64,000 nucleotides of DNA from Hippopus hippopus (taxonomy: Eukaryota; Mollusca; Bivalvia; Cardiida; Cardiidae): NCBI GenBank assembly GCA_946811185.2, contig OX328108.1, positions 32,610,493-32,674,492 of the forward strand. Direction: 5' to 3'. Position 1 is the stretch's first letter, and each line of letters starts with the position of its first letter. The position numbers and the translations under genes are program-made. Below, piece after piece: positions 1 through 11,490 of this stretch. The notes beneath the pieces are model-generated. The model did no database searches and was not told the origin of the DNA. It saw only the letters and a list, made by a program, of their open reading frames with translations.

Positions 1-979
1 ACGTTGTTTATGTACAGGCCTATACTCGCTAGTGCATATAAAAAGCATCTCAATTCAGATGAAAAACCCACACACTTTTAAAAACAGCACAGTTGACTAA
101 GCCCTTATAGGTTCTTAAGCAAAGTTAGGTTGTTAGCATAGATCAAGATCGGACAGCACAGAACGTGCAGTCTGATCCTGGATCTATACCGCCTGCTTTT
201 TTTAGTGGAGCCTGTAAAATGAAAGTACTTCTAAGATTCAGTGGATTGAATTTCAGTTACAAGTAGAGAGAAGTCGAGTTTCAATCTCCGAGCAGAGTTG
301 TCGTTCGTTACTCTCACCATACATCTCTGCAACGGGCTAAATGACAAGAATCTTGTCAAACCGAGGAAAACATGTTTTGTTACTGTTTAACTGTTTCATG
401 TGTAACATAATAAAGTAGACAAAGGAAATATGATTCCGGATACATTATAGGTGCATTCAAACTGATGAATTTACCTGTATACAATGGAACTATTTTTTCA
501 AGCTTCTTTACTGATCAGAATCTTACGCCAATTGTAAAAAAGATGGCTGCGCCCATGAATGATGACAACAGTTTCGACACACCGATGGACCTAAGTTTGT
601 AAGATTAAAAAACAAGTTATCGTCTTTAAAAGACATTTTAGCTTTTCAGAAAATCCCTCTTTTTCACATTTCCTACCACTAAGTCTGATTGGCCGTATGC
701 TGTTTGAACAGCACACAAAACAATCGATTGGTCTTTCTTTCACCGGCGTTTGTGTCGCCATTTTGAGTTATGGTCATATGACGAAAATATCACGTGATGA
801 CGGACTACTTTCTGAGCCAACTACAGAGGTGAATGGGAATGATCCGTAGTGCAAGAGAGTGGTCGAGTTTATTCACTTAGCCCCGAAAGAGGAAATTTCC
901 GGTATATTCTTGTATATGAAACTACAGTAACTTGTGTTGGTTTTTACAAACTTGGCTTTCTCTAACCTAGTATATACCG
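1..979. other. Mostly unassigned DNA with a worn family-A hairpin
   Basis: Bases 139-190 hold a worn copy of the family-A foldback core (GATCAAGATC ... CAGTCTGATC). Nothing else recognised; no open frame of note. Confidence 0.4.
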
Positions 980-1086
980 AACCATGCTCTGTGAAATGGG
1001 GGCTTCATGCATTTGCGAAAAGTATCGACCCAGGTCAGTTTCAACAGCTTGCACAGGCTGACCTGGGCCGATAGCTTTTACTCTTA
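980..1086 (+). repeat. Family-D foldback, 5' part
   Basis: Begins ACCATGCTCTGTGAAA and carries the diverged inner palindrome CAGGTCAG ... CTGACCTG. The 3' half of the unit is missing. Confidence 0.6.
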
Positions 1087-1204
1087 GCAAAAAAAAAAAA
1101 AGTCGTTACTTTCGTTGTGTTCTGCAATAATGTAACTCGAAAGAGAGTTAAAACGAAAAAATAACATGTGTTTGTACACGAAACAGGTCTCTAACTGCCC
1201 AGCC

Positions 1205-1546
1205 CCTTAATAAACAATCCCTAAGGAAGAGGTCTTTTGAAAGCATTGTGGAAAAAAGACAAAATGCTGGATAGGGAAAAAAAAACCACAATTGTTTGTG
1301 CACGAAACATGTCTCTAAAAGTTCAACTCCGTAGGCCTAATAAACAATACCGAAGGAAGAGACCTGTTGAAAACATTGTGGAAAAAGGAGAAAATGCTGG
1401 AAACCAGCACTTTCTCCTTTTTCCACAATGTATTCTACCTTTTCAAGGACAAATTCTCTTATTTGAGACACATATGATGTGTAATCTGTAAATGTTCTCG
1501 AAATGAAATGATCTAAAATTTTGTTGTTTGTTAAAGAGTTCAGCCC
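1205..1546. repeat. Two nested family-B foldback elements
   Basis: Two partial units follow one another; the second (about 1337-1546) holds the GGAGAAAATGCTGG / CCAGCACTTTCTCC hairpin and ends near TTGTTTGTTAAAGAGTT, the family-B terminal repeat. The apparent short frames here are just the repeat read through. Confidence 0.65.
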
Positions 1547-1613
1547 ACAATCTATGAAATGGACTTCTTTTGACACCAGAAAATATAATTCACTGAAAGT
1601 CAGTAAAATACTT

Positions 1614-1870
1614 GAGCCAAACTCTGTGAAAAGAGGGTTTAATGCATCTGCGAAAACTATCAAGCAATATCAGCCTGCGCGGTCCTCGCAGGCTGACCTG
1701 GATCGGAATTCTGTGCTATTTTGTGAATTTTCTTCATGTTCAAGGACCATTCTACCTCATGATTCAATCGGTTGTTAGACATAATGAATTTTAGAGATCC
1801 ATATTTATGACTTGATTTGTATAATACATCACGGAAATGCATGAAACATCCTTTTTGCCAGAGCATGGTC
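1614..1870 (+). repeat. Family-D MITE, near complete
   Basis: Starts GAGCCAAACTCTGTGAAAAG, ends GCCAGAGCATGGTC, about 256 bp, with the inner palindrome CAGCCTGCGCGG / CGCAGGCTGACC near 1670-1705. The two ends are inverted copies of each other. Confidence 0.75.
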
Positions 1871-2016
1871 CAACTCTAAGACAATGTGTTTAACTGTATA
1901 CCAACTGAACAAGTTTTGTCAGTTTTTGTTACATATTTCTAGATCTGAATAGAAAACTCGTTCATGTTATCGTGTTCTGTGATAGTTGATATTCGAGCTG
2001 GTATTACCCTTTTCAT

Positions 2017-2218
2017 TTAACCCTTAGGCTACTAAGCGCGACTTTTGCGGACAGTGTAGATCAAGATCAGACTGCACAGAACGTGCAGTCTGATCTTGGA
2101 TCTACACTGTCCGATAAAGAGATATTATTACCCAAAACATAACTTTGAAATAGCAATATTTGAGTTTTTACTATTTAATTGAAAATTTCATTTTAGTTAT
2201 TTAGCAGGATAAAAGTTA
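2017..2218 (+). repeat. Family-A MITE (TTAA type)
   Basis: Starts TTAACCCTTAGGCTACTAAG, contains the long hairpin (arms of about 30 bp, 2048-2111) and ends AGCAGGATAAAAGTTA, a worn copy of the inverted end. TTAA at the edge suggests piggyBac-type movement. Confidence 0.8.
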
Positions 2219-2283
2219 TCCTGACCCAGGTCAACATCATTTACATAAATTTAAATTCTATTTTTACTCTTGTCATCGCACGG

Positions 2284-2449
2284 GGTAGCCTGGGTCCAGG
2301 TGGTAATAATGTGTAAATCACTCCTTTCACAGTCTATACAGGTGGCTAAACGGTTTATCACTTCCGTAATTATTACCCTCATTTTTGACAAAGGAATGTC
2401 CGATTGTATAAAAAGAAAAAAATGATCGCACTGGAACACAGGCTACCCA
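2284..2449. repeat. Family-E foldback
   Basis: Inverted ends GGTAGCCTGGGTCCAG and CTGGAACACAGGCTACC about 165 bp apart. A relative stands at 6425-6555. Confidence 0.6.
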
Positions 2450-4335
2450 AGGGGCTGCCTTCGGCATATGTCCCGATTGGTTACGGAAATATTACCTACG
2501 GTTTGCGCGAATTAAATTGTCTATAGATATATAATTTGAGGTTTATAGGGTACCCCTGAATTTTGAAGTATCTTAGAAAATGCTTTAGCTATTGTACTGA
2601 AAACCGTCGGAGAAAGTTAAGCTTCAAACAGAAATTTAATATTACTGGAATGGGCAAAGTGCTCTTTCTTGCCGAGGAAAAATTCTAATTATCGCTGTGA
2701 GTGTTGGTAAGGTCATTTAAAAAAAAAAAAACTTTGAAAAGTTTCATGGAAACTGGTAGTGGATTTTTCAAGATACATGTATTTCAAAATTCAGGGAGTC
2801 CCTATGAACCTCAAACTACCTATACCTGTGTATGCAAGTACATATTCAACTCCTTTGTATATTTAACTTCCCGAACAATAGAGGTGTACAAGCGGTAACT
2901 GAATACGGAATATGAACAAGGAATACGGTATTTAGACAGGGGATCGTCTCAAAAGCTACGAGACTGTCGATAAAGGTAATCCGCTATATAAGAGATGCTC
3001 GCTGCCTATCGTCTGCTTTTGCAAGGTACATTTTTAATAGACCACGCTAAAAATTCAGCTCTCAGAGAATCAAAACGGTGTACTTTTTGTACTAAGGTCG
3101 ATTCAGAGAAGATGGCGATCTTCGATCCTTATAGAGAGTAAATTTTGAGTTCGAAGCGCAACTAAGTAAAAACCTAAAGCGTAGGAATTGGGAATATACA
3201 AATTTTTGTGGCATTACTATATTCTTGTATTTAACCTAGAACAAGCTAGTCTTTGATCTTTGACACTGACATACCAATTTGATAGATAGTAATTTGCGAT
3301 TTGTGAAATAAGTTCACATGTTTTTTCGACGGGTCTCTGTCGGCCTTTTTTCTAGTACATTTTTCGGCGAAGCTAAATGTGCTGGCTATTGACCTGCTTT
3401 TTGATACTGATAACAAATAGATCTAGATGAATGGGAACTTGTGATTGGTCAAAGATGTAGACATGTTTATTCTAAGGATCCCTGCCTGTTTGGTAGCAAA
3501 TCTATGCTGTCTATCTATTTTTAAAGATATTTCTTGTTCTGACTCCTATATACAAAGGCTGCTACCACGAATCGATATCCCCGGGCTTTGTTTCAGATCA
3601 TGGCAAATGAATATGATAAGGATAATCTTTTTCTTGTACTAGTTAAGAATGTGTTATCAAATAACCCGTTTCATGTACAGCATTTCTATACAAATGTCAT
3701 TTGGAATACCTGGTAAGATTACGGAATTTGTCAAATGAGTGCATTTATGTGTCATATTGCACGACAAATCAGTTTCAGTACTCATATTTCAAGAACTATT
3801 ACGCCGTCTGTCTGTCTTTTATATATATTTCTTGTCGGTGATATTTCTATGAAGAATTGTAAAATATTGAGTTACGTTCGGCCGTAATTCTTCTCTGAAT
3901 CGTATTGTGGATTTTAGTTCATTAGTATTACATAAACACTACTCTTTGGTCTAACTACTGAAACATGAACTAAAACCATGAATCAGTTACTTTGGTAAAA
4001 CTCTTCAAAGTTACTAAAACCAATTGTTCCTCCATTCGAGATCTAGTCACTTTAGGACGATGGTACCATAACATTCTGTCCTGATCTTAACATTCTCTCA
4101 ACAGATCTTAACCAAATCAGTATTTACATGTCTGAACCCGATTGTGCATCGCACACCTCATTTACAGGGTAACAAAACACCCCGACTATCAAATCGGTAT
4201 TCATATGGCGGGATATGCGAAGGAGGCATCAATAGCGAAAACATCGAACAAAACTAGATTCCACTGATGCACTTCTAAATAAGTCATAGAATTCTTGTAT
4301 ATTGAGTTTTCACTCAAAACTTTTTAAATCCCCCT
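2450..4335. other. Unassigned region with one dispersed repeat
   Basis: Bases 2876-3020 match, in inverted orientation, 6583-6694 (shared GTACAAGCGGTAAC...). The rest shows no convincing coding or repeat structure. Confidence 0.4.
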
Positions 4336-4881
4336 TTATATTATGAGACCGATGCGTCTTTTTCGGCATACCAAAGCAGAGCATACCCTTACAGTCAGAC
4401 CGAGAAACTGTCGGGGGTGACGCCAAACTGAACTCACGCTTTGGTACCCCTTTACCTGAGCAATTGCATGTTCAACCGACACTCTGCACCTCCTGTGGTA
4501 TCTGTTGTACCTCTCACACATTACCCTTTCTTGACCCTGTGTTCTGCGGAGATGGGCTGTGCTATACGCCGTTATGATTGGGTGTCCATTTGGATAAATT
4601 TGGTCCGCTAGCAAAACACAATCGACAGGAAAAGGTAGGTCTTGCGTGCCTATTTGACGCATAAGTCTGTAAGTTTGGGCATCATTCTGATGGCCAAGAA
4701 AACCAGACTCAAGATATCTAATCATACCTTCATTATCAACGATAATTTGCGTATAAAGGCAGTGATAATTTATATGGCCAGAATAAAACTGTTGTTGGTT
4801 TTGAACTGGTCGGTATATTTCGTGGCTTGCTGCATTCATGGCCCAAAGAGCAGAATGTATTTCATGCCAATTTCCCTGCAT
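4336..4881 (-). pseudogene. PIF/Harbinger-type transposase fragment (HARBI1-like, DDE_4)
   Basis: 181 codons, open, covering the C-terminal half of a Harbinger nuclease: Gln-Gln-Gln-Phe-Tyr-Ser-Gly-His, Ser-Gly-Phe-x-Gly-His-Gln-Asn-Asp, a central Asp-Gln-x-Tyr-Pro (second catalytic Asp) and Val-Ser-Val-Glu-His-Ala (the Glu). Where the first catalytic Asp should stand (Gly-Ala-x-Asp in the family) the sequence reads Ala-Met-Asn, so the triad is broken. The frame is closed upstream by a stop and there is no N-terminal DNA-binding part. A decayed transposon is the most likely reading, although host copies of this family also exist. Confidence 0.75.
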
Positions 4882-5419
4882 TTCCCTCCATTCTGCAATA
4901 GAGGGCTATTGTATATACGTCGAAAAAGTGGCATCGAACACAGGTAGACTACGTCGTATCTCTGTTTCGACGTAAGCCACACTTACCCCAAACATGGTTG
5001 ATAGCATGTGGTAGGTAGGGTAAACCCTTAACCACTTCATAACAAGTAAAACTCAGTTCTTTCTGGACAAGACGTTATCTCTCGTCTGTTGGAGACCAAC
5101 AATATTTACTAGATTTAAAAAATCTCAGGACTTTCGCCCGTTATTAAAAAAAGATCATAGGATCGAAAAAGATCTTTTCAAGTATAGCGATTTTCAACCG
5201 AGGTCGGCCAGCCTACATGAAATCGTTTGATGTTGACCTTTTCGTTTTTCGCAAATGCGAGGTGGCCCCTTTCATATATTCCATGGAAACACATTATAAA
5301 CCTACGCATGTTTTTCCTGGCTTTCTCAAACCAGTACTGACACAACGTTCTTTTCATATAACTGACTACTTTTCTCACATGCACCAGAGAGGTGAAAATC
5401 GCCGGGAAAAAAAGTTTGC

Positions 5420-5497
5420 TTCATCTAGGTATCGAACCCGCAATCATCAGGTCACGAGTCAGATACGCTAATCACTGAGCTACCAGGGCGGGCTGCC
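5420..5497 (-). repeat. tRNA-derived SINE head
   Basis: On the minus strand the order is TGGTAGCTCAGTGATTAG (box A) then GCGGGTTCGATACC (box B) with tRNA-like spacing. The anticodon stem pairs poorly, so I call a SINE head and not a working tRNA. Confidence 0.6.
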
Positions 5498-5555
5498 ATG
5501 GTGTCACAAAGAGCCTCGGAGTATAGATTAGCTGCACGTGGTAACGCTTACAATT

Positions 5556-5790
5556 CAGCCATGCTCTGGAAAAAGGGGGCTTAATACAACTCCGTGATCC
5601 ATGGTACCAAGCAAGTCATCATATAGTTATGGGTACATAACATCAACTTTTTTTTAACAACCTACTTAATATTGAGGTTGACTAGTCCTTTGACATACAA
5701 AATCTGATCAATAGCAAAAAATTTCGGCCCAGGTCAGCCTGTGCGATACTTTTCGCAGATGCATTAAGCCCCTTTTGCCAGAACATTCCT
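5556..5790 (-). repeat. Family-D MITE, inverted orientation
   Basis: Starts AGCCATGCTCTGGAAAAAGG and ends AAGCCCCTTTTGCCAGAAC. The inner palindrome has lost one arm. Confidence 0.65.
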
Positions 5791-6185
5791 GGTTTCATAT
5801 GCAGGAGCTTGCATACTCGTGTCACAAATGTGCCAGGAAAATGGCTTTCAGGGAGCTGCCGAATGAACATGGCCACATTTCAGAGCAATCGCAAATTACG
5901 CTTTATTTCTACTAATATATTAATATCAAGAAGTAGATCAAAAGCCAGCGGGAAATTGGCGAAAGTGTGCTAAACAATTCTTTGTCAATTTATGCAAAAT
6001 TGAACGATATAAAATCTTTTTGACCCATTACATGAGTCGTCGACGCCTGAGCTGTGAGATACGTGCCAATGACTAGATGAAATTTACCATTCAGAAAACC
6101 TACGACAGGCTTCAAGTTTCAACCCAGGTCAGGCTATGCAGTCCAAAAAAGGATAATATGGGTCGATACTTATCCCTCGGATGCT

Positions 6186-6290
6186 CGAAGGCATAGATCA
6201 TGAAGGGCTTTTGAAAACAGTGTGGGAAAAGGAGTAGATACTAGGGACCAACATTTTCTCCTTTTCCCACAATGTTTTCTACATGTACCT
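6186..6290. repeat. Family-B hairpin core
   Basis: GTGGGAAAAGGAG ... CTCCTTTTCCCAC with a diverged centre. Ends not preserved. Confidence 0.6.
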
Positions 6291-6424
6291 AATCAAAGAC
6301 AGAAACCATCATTTAAGCTATATTTAATTAATTGTCTGCAATTGCTTTTATCTGGTCTAGTAAAAAAATGGTAGTTTGGTAAAGATTTATTTGTAAAAAA
6401 CCTATTATTTGTAAAAAAAAAAAC

Positions 6425-6694
6425 CTAGCCTGTGTTCCAGCCCGCCCATTTTTCCTCTTTTATATTCGGACTTTGTCAATAATAGGGCGTCATTTTTGAC
6501 AAAGTAACGTCAAAATATAAAGATGGAAAAAATGATCGGTCTGAAACCAGGCTAGTAAACACCATACAGATACGATTGAAGAACGATAGACGCAGATAGG
6601 GCGATTTACCTTCAGAGACGACCCGCGGTCTGAAATACAGTATTCCGTGCTCATATTCCTTATTCCGTTACCGCTTGTACATCTCTATTAGTCG
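6425..6694. repeat. Family-E foldback and adjoining dispersed repeat
   Basis: CTAGCCTGTGTTCCAG (6425) to CTGAAACCAGGCTAG (6555) make the foldback. 6583-6694 is the inverted partner of 2876-3020. Confidence 0.6.
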
Positions 6695-6931
6695 GAGTTC
6701 TATTTATATGCCTACTTATATATTCAGCATAAAGACCTGGATCAGGTTAAATGAAGTGGGAAATACAAGGAATGATCCAAACAGTTAGGAAAGATTAAAA
6801 TAGTTTAAAGACAAAACAAGTGCCTATGCAGGAAATATGTCTTAAAATTTACACTTTCGGAACCAAATACACTAAAAACTGGACCTCTTTCGACGTCAGT
6901 AAATACAATTCAGTGAAAATCTGAAATATTT

Positions 6932-7181
6932 CAGCCCTGCTCTGTGAAAAGAGAGTTTAAAAATTCATCTTCAAAAATTATCGACTCGTGTCAGCCTGCG
7001 CAGTTCGCGCAGGCTGACACAGGTCGATAATTTTTACTTTTGGAAATTTTTATCCATGTCCAAGGGCCATCCTACCTCATGATTCAGCCGGATGTTAGAC
7101 AAAATAGATTTCATGGCTCCATAATTTTGTGGTGACTTGCCGGTATAATGTACATCAGATACCCTCCTTTAGCAGAGAATG
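6932..7181 (+). repeat. Family-D MITE
   Basis: About 250 bp with the inner palindrome GTCAGCCTGCGCAG / CGCGCAGGCTGACAC near 6995-7024. Ends are worn. Confidence 0.65.
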
Positions 7182-7211
7182 ACTTATTTTGTTTCATGTA
7201 GGCTTATAAAG

Positions 7212-7284
7212 AAGCGGACGCTATAGATCCGAGATCAAACTGCACGTTATGTGAAGTCTAATCTTTGGTTTATACCGTCCGCAA
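7212..7284. repeat. Family-A hairpin core
   Basis: GCGGACGCTATAGATC ... TATACCGTCCGC with a diverged stem. Solo core without the TTAA ends. Confidence 0.55.
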
Positions 7285-7569
7285 AAGCCCATGTTTTTAC
7301 ATATAGCTCTGACAAGGTTAAGCATTTGACGAAAAACGATATGTTCACCGAGCGTAAAGATATAAAAATCAAAACAAAAAGCCATTTCTTTGGAAAAGAA
7401 AAAAAAAAGTCTACTTACACGTTTAAGCATATCCCATGTCCGAAGCAAACTGAGACACGAAATATTTTACATCTGTAGAGTGATATATTAATTCCTATTC
7501 ACAAAACCATGCCGTTTAGTTCATATCGAGATTTCACATATTTCAAAGGATCCCTTCGTTTTATTACCT

Positions 7570-7760
7570 TGAGGAAGAAGGCGTTTCTCAAATCATTATG
7601 GGAAAAGGAGAAAATACTACTGTACAGCAACATTTTCCTCCTTTTCCATAATGTTTTGAAAAATACCTTCTGCGATTCGAGAAAAAATTACCACCAGATG
7701 AGTCATAATTAAAATGCCGTCTGTAATAGTTTTGAAATTAGTAAAGGGTGTAGGCGAGAT
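7570..7760. repeat. Family-B MITE, worn
   Basis: Core hairpin ATTATGGGAAAAGGAG / CTCCTTTTCCATAATG at 7598-7650, followed by a degenerate right end. Confidence 0.55.
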
Positions 7761-7813
7761 AAGGAAACCAGTCCAAAGCGTGCGACAAGATGTATTGTTA
7801 TCGATGTGTAACA

Positions 7814-8035
7814 TTGTCTGTGGTCGCTACACCGATAAGGCAGTCGCTGAACCGATCAAGGGGTCGCTACACCGATAAGGCAGTCCCTGCAGTGATCAAG
7901 GGGGCGCTATACCGATAAAGCAGTCGCTGCACCTATCAAGGGGTCGCTCTACCTATAAAGCAGTCGCTAAACCGATCAAGGGGTCGCTACACCGATTCAG
8001 TGGTTGCTATACCGAAATAGTGGTCGCTAAGTGTT
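7814..8035. repeat. Tandem repeat, about 40-bp double unit
   Basis: Alternating half-units GGTCGCTACACCGATAAGGC and AGTCGCTGAACCGATCAAGG, five to six copies, drifting at the right end. No coding sense seen. Confidence 0.8.
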
Positions 8036-8205
8036 TTTACAAGATCGCCATCAACCATGAGTTTATCTTTCTTTGTGCTTAATGCTGCTTTCAACAAACT
8101 AGTCCAAAGGTAGAGACCGGATGTAATTCTATCGATATACAACATTATCTGTGGTCGCTAAATTGATAAAGTACATCTTTTAAAAGTTCGACATCAACCA
8201 TAGTT

Positions 8206-8680
8206 TTGTCCGTTCAATTTTTAGAAATGTTTGTATGTTGTTTAACGCCGTTTTCAACATTTTTCTCAGTTACTACGTGGCAACCAGTGCACTTATCCAT
8301 GCTTTACTGGATTTTTTTTTTATCACAACTTTGCAGAATGTTCTATCTAGGCCATTGGCCGCTTCCCCACCTGATCATTATCGAAACAGTGCTCAACGGT
8401 AAAACAGGAATGAATCCTACCGTAATGACTATCATCAATCCCCATTAATTAGTTTTTAATGATGTTTCAAACAAACCCATCCTCATCTTGTGACATGATG
8501 TATTGCTATCGATGTGTATAACATTAAGCTGTGGTCGCTATGTTTGTAACGATACCGCGTGCATCTTATGCAAGGTCGATATGAACCATTTGTTTGGTGT
8601 TTAACGCCGTTTTCAACATTATTTCAGTTCTAGAGTGGCGGCTGGTGTGCGCTCCTGGGTATTTTTTCATAGGTGACCAC
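8206..8680 (+). repeat. SINE-like units (two, second partial)
   Basis: GTTTAACGCCGTTTTCAACA followed by CAGTTACTACGTGGC...CATGCTTTACTGG is a block repeated many times in this window (9485, 11222, 16520, 20660, 55310). The second unit begins near 8597. Probably SINE bodies. Confidence 0.6.
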
Positions 8681-8736
8681 TATATCCATGAAAGCACATC
8701 GTTTCTAAAGTAAATATCAATTGTTACTTTATTTTC

Positions 8737-8995
8737 TGTTTAACCCTTAACGACATAATATCGCAATGGAGTTTTAAATAACCAGCCTGAGGAAGAAGCG
8801 CGTTGAAAAAGGAGAAAATGCTGGTAACATTTCTCATTTTTCCACAAATGTCTCTGATAAGTAGAAAACATTGTGATAAAAGGAGAAAATGCTGGTTACC
8901 AGCATTTTCTCCCTTTCCCACAATTTTTTTCTACCTAAGTTTAATGAGGGAACAATAACTCATTTGTATCAGGTAAAATATCGTCGTGTCTAGAT
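8737..8995. repeat. Family-B MITE with doubled hairpin
   Basis: A shortened hairpin at 8800-8852, then an intact one at 8868-8930 (AAAATGCTGGTTACCAGCAT core). Confidence 0.7.
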
Positions 8996-9142
8996 GCTTT
9001 CCAGTTCAAGGAGTTCAATATTAGTTGTTTTGGAAAAGGATAACACCGTCTTCAACATGGTCTGTGAAAAAAGTGGGCTTAATACATCTGCAACAAGTTT
9101 TTATGCAATTTTCTGTTTTGCGCATGTCTACTGAAGGACGAA

Positions 9143-9260
9143 ATCTAATGTAGTCGTAAAGTGCCGTCTCGGATTAGCCTGCGCGGACTGCGCAGGCTAA
9201 TCCGAGACGACACTTTACGCAAATGTCCGAAAGCCCCTTTTCGCGTGTTGCAAGCCATGT
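9143..9260 (+). repeat. Family-C half element
   Basis: One palindrome (TTAGCCTGCGCGGACTGCGC with mirrored flanks CTCGGA / TCCGAG) and the outer end CCCCTTTTCGCGTGTTGCA. The left half is missing. Confidence 0.75.
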
Positions 9261-9484
9261 GTCACGCAGATGCATTAAATTCCCTTTTACCAGAACATGA
9301 GGTCAAACGCACGAAATTATTGTATCCTCTATCTTTTCCGAGAGATTGTTTGACCAGTCTTTCAAAAAACAGTATTTCCAAGCTACTGTCCGCAGTCTCC
9401 ATGGAAAAATAGTGGAAACGATTTTCAGGGATGAAAGACGGGTAAATGCACTAGCAATGAATATCAGCTATTATCGATCGAATG

Positions 9485-10025
9485 ATTGATTGGTTTTATG
9501 GTGTTTAACACAGTTTCCACATTATCTCAGTTATATCACTGCGGCCAGTGCATCTATCCATGCTTTACTGAAGTTTCTGTTAGCTAAATTTCTTCCCAAG
9601 ACACTACCTGCTTTCCCTCATAACCATCGTCGAAACAATGGTCACCTGTGAGAGAGAAATGAATCTTGTCGCAATGACTAAATCATCAATCCTCGGAAAG
9701 AAATTGGCCAAGCTGGGGATTCATCTAGTGAACCCCTTTTCTCAAGTCCTGAACGCTACGGACTGCGCTACCGGGCTCGTCTCAAGAAGGGTCGTAAATA
9801 GTTTCGAAAAACTTATGACTGGGCATCACGACCCTTTGATTACCAGCCCGTTGCCGACTGAGTCAGATAGTAACGTACAGGGCTTGAAATCCTGAGGTCG
9901 TTGGCTCGATTCTCCAGTCGGTGGAATTTCTTTCCAGGGAATGTTGATAGTCGTTGCTTCAAGATTCAATCCTCTCTCATTGCAAAAATTTTCTTTCGAT
10001 GATGTTTATGTGGGAAAGCAACCAC
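9485..10025. repeat. Composite SINE-like repeat
   Basis: Forward body at 9485-9720, tRNA-related middle with a box-B-like GGTCGTTGGCTCGATTC near 9895, then a reversed body end at 9935-10025 (compare 20660-20765). An ORF inside (9638-9895) follows repeat sequence only. Confidence 0.5.
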
Positions 10026-10301
10026 TTTACAATACCTACTGAGAGACCAGGCTTGGCCTACATTCATGAATAAAGTGAGCAATGGCTCGGATATTACTGA
10101 AAACTTGTTGGCAACAGCATATAACGTTGTTCAAGCAAAGAAACAAAATGACAAATAAGTAAAATCTTACCGTTACCGTAAAATCCTTCACATAGGTCTC
10201 ATATCTATCACAAAAGATAGAGAAACCGTTTCGAACCTTCGAGTTTTACCCTTTCGGCGAAGAAAAGCTGAAACGATTTTATTTTCTTTATTTTATTTTT
10301 C

Positions 10302-10372
10302 GGACGGCATAGATCAAGACCAGACTGCACAGAACGTGCAGTCTGGTCTTGGATCTATACCGTCCGCTTGTT
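10302..10372. repeat. Family-A hairpin core, nearly perfect
   Basis: CGGACGGCATAGATCAAGAC ... ATCTATACCGTCCG, about 31-bp arms. Solo core, recently placed by its low divergence. Confidence 0.7.
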
Positions 10373-10441
10373 TAGTCAAGCCTTCAAGATAAAAAATAGA
10401 TCAAAGTTTCAGTTGTATTTTGAGACGTCGAAAGAAATCGG

Positions 10442-10660
10442 TTTAACCCTGAGGAAGAGGACTATTAAAAACACTGTGAGAAAAGGAAAACAGTTCTAGT
10501 AACCATTTCTTTTTTTCCCACAATGTTTTTATCCTTTGAAAGAAAAAATTCAGGTTTTGAGTAACTTTTAATTTGTCGTCTTCAAAAGCTTTCAAGGTGG
10601 GCACGTCAATTTTTTTTTTTCGTTTGGTAATGTGTTAATAGTAAATCAAAGTACTCGAAG
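10442..10660. repeat. Family-B MITE
   Basis: TTTAACCCTGAGGAAGAGG edge, a worn hairpin at 10470-10525, then the typical right arm. The end is diffuse. Confidence 0.6.
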
Positions 10661-10824
10661 GTTGGCTAATATTTGGTCAGTGATAATTTAACGATACCTT
10701 TCTTTGATGAACCGACAGATTTATTGTCGTACCATTGAAAGTGGGACTGTTAGCCCCGTTTTCCTATCTGATAAGCCTCAGATAAGCACACACCCGAAGT
10801 TATTTGTGATAAAAATTACTCATA

Positions 10825-11018
10825 TTAACTCTTAGGTTGCTAAGCGCGACTCAAGGACCTTTTGCGGACAGTGTAGATCAAGATCCGTGCAGTCTGATCT
10901 TGGATCTACACTGTCCGATCGGGAGATATTTTTCCTCTATAAGTAACTTTGAAATAGGAATATTTAGGGTTTTACTATCGATTTGAAAGTTTTATTTTAT
11001 TTATATAGCAGGTTAAGG
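10825..11018 (+). repeat. Family-A MITE with deleted stem part
   Basis: Starts TTAACTCTTAGGTTGCTAAG; the hairpin at 10864-10918 lacks about 12 bases of one arm. Ends AGCAGGTTAAGG. Confidence 0.75.
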
Positions 11019-11221
11019 CCTGATTTTACGCTGTATGAGGTAGAAAAATTTTGATCATACGGAACTAGACTTGGCTATCTGCAAACAATTCAAGTTTTTT
11101 TTTTCATTGGAGACAGGAGTCAGATTAATTGCGATAAGTTTTCAATAGCAAGGAAACTAAATCTTCAGATATAATCACTGAGACAGTATATGCAGTTTTC
11201 TTCCTTTTCTTCTCGTCATTG

Positions 11222-11490
11222 GGACATAATAAATCGTTCCTCTCCCATTGCTAAACACTGTTTCCGACATGTTTATGTTGGAAAGCAGCCAGTAGCTAGG
11301 AAAGAAAAAGTTTTAGCGAATCACTAGAAGTAGAAACCCCAGGAAAGCATGTACAAGTGCACTGGTCGCTGTGAAATAACTGAAATAATGTTGAAAACGG
11401 CGATAAATACATAAAAACAGAGAGTAAAACGGATTGTGTCGAGCTGGGTAGCTCTGCGTTTCCTTTCCCACGATCTTGAAACACGCCCAG
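11222..11490 (-). repeat. SINE-like unit, inverted
   Basis: Reverse copy of the CATGCTTT...CAGTG...GTTGAAAAC body (GTTGAAAACGGCGATAAATA at 11391). Confidence 0.55.
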
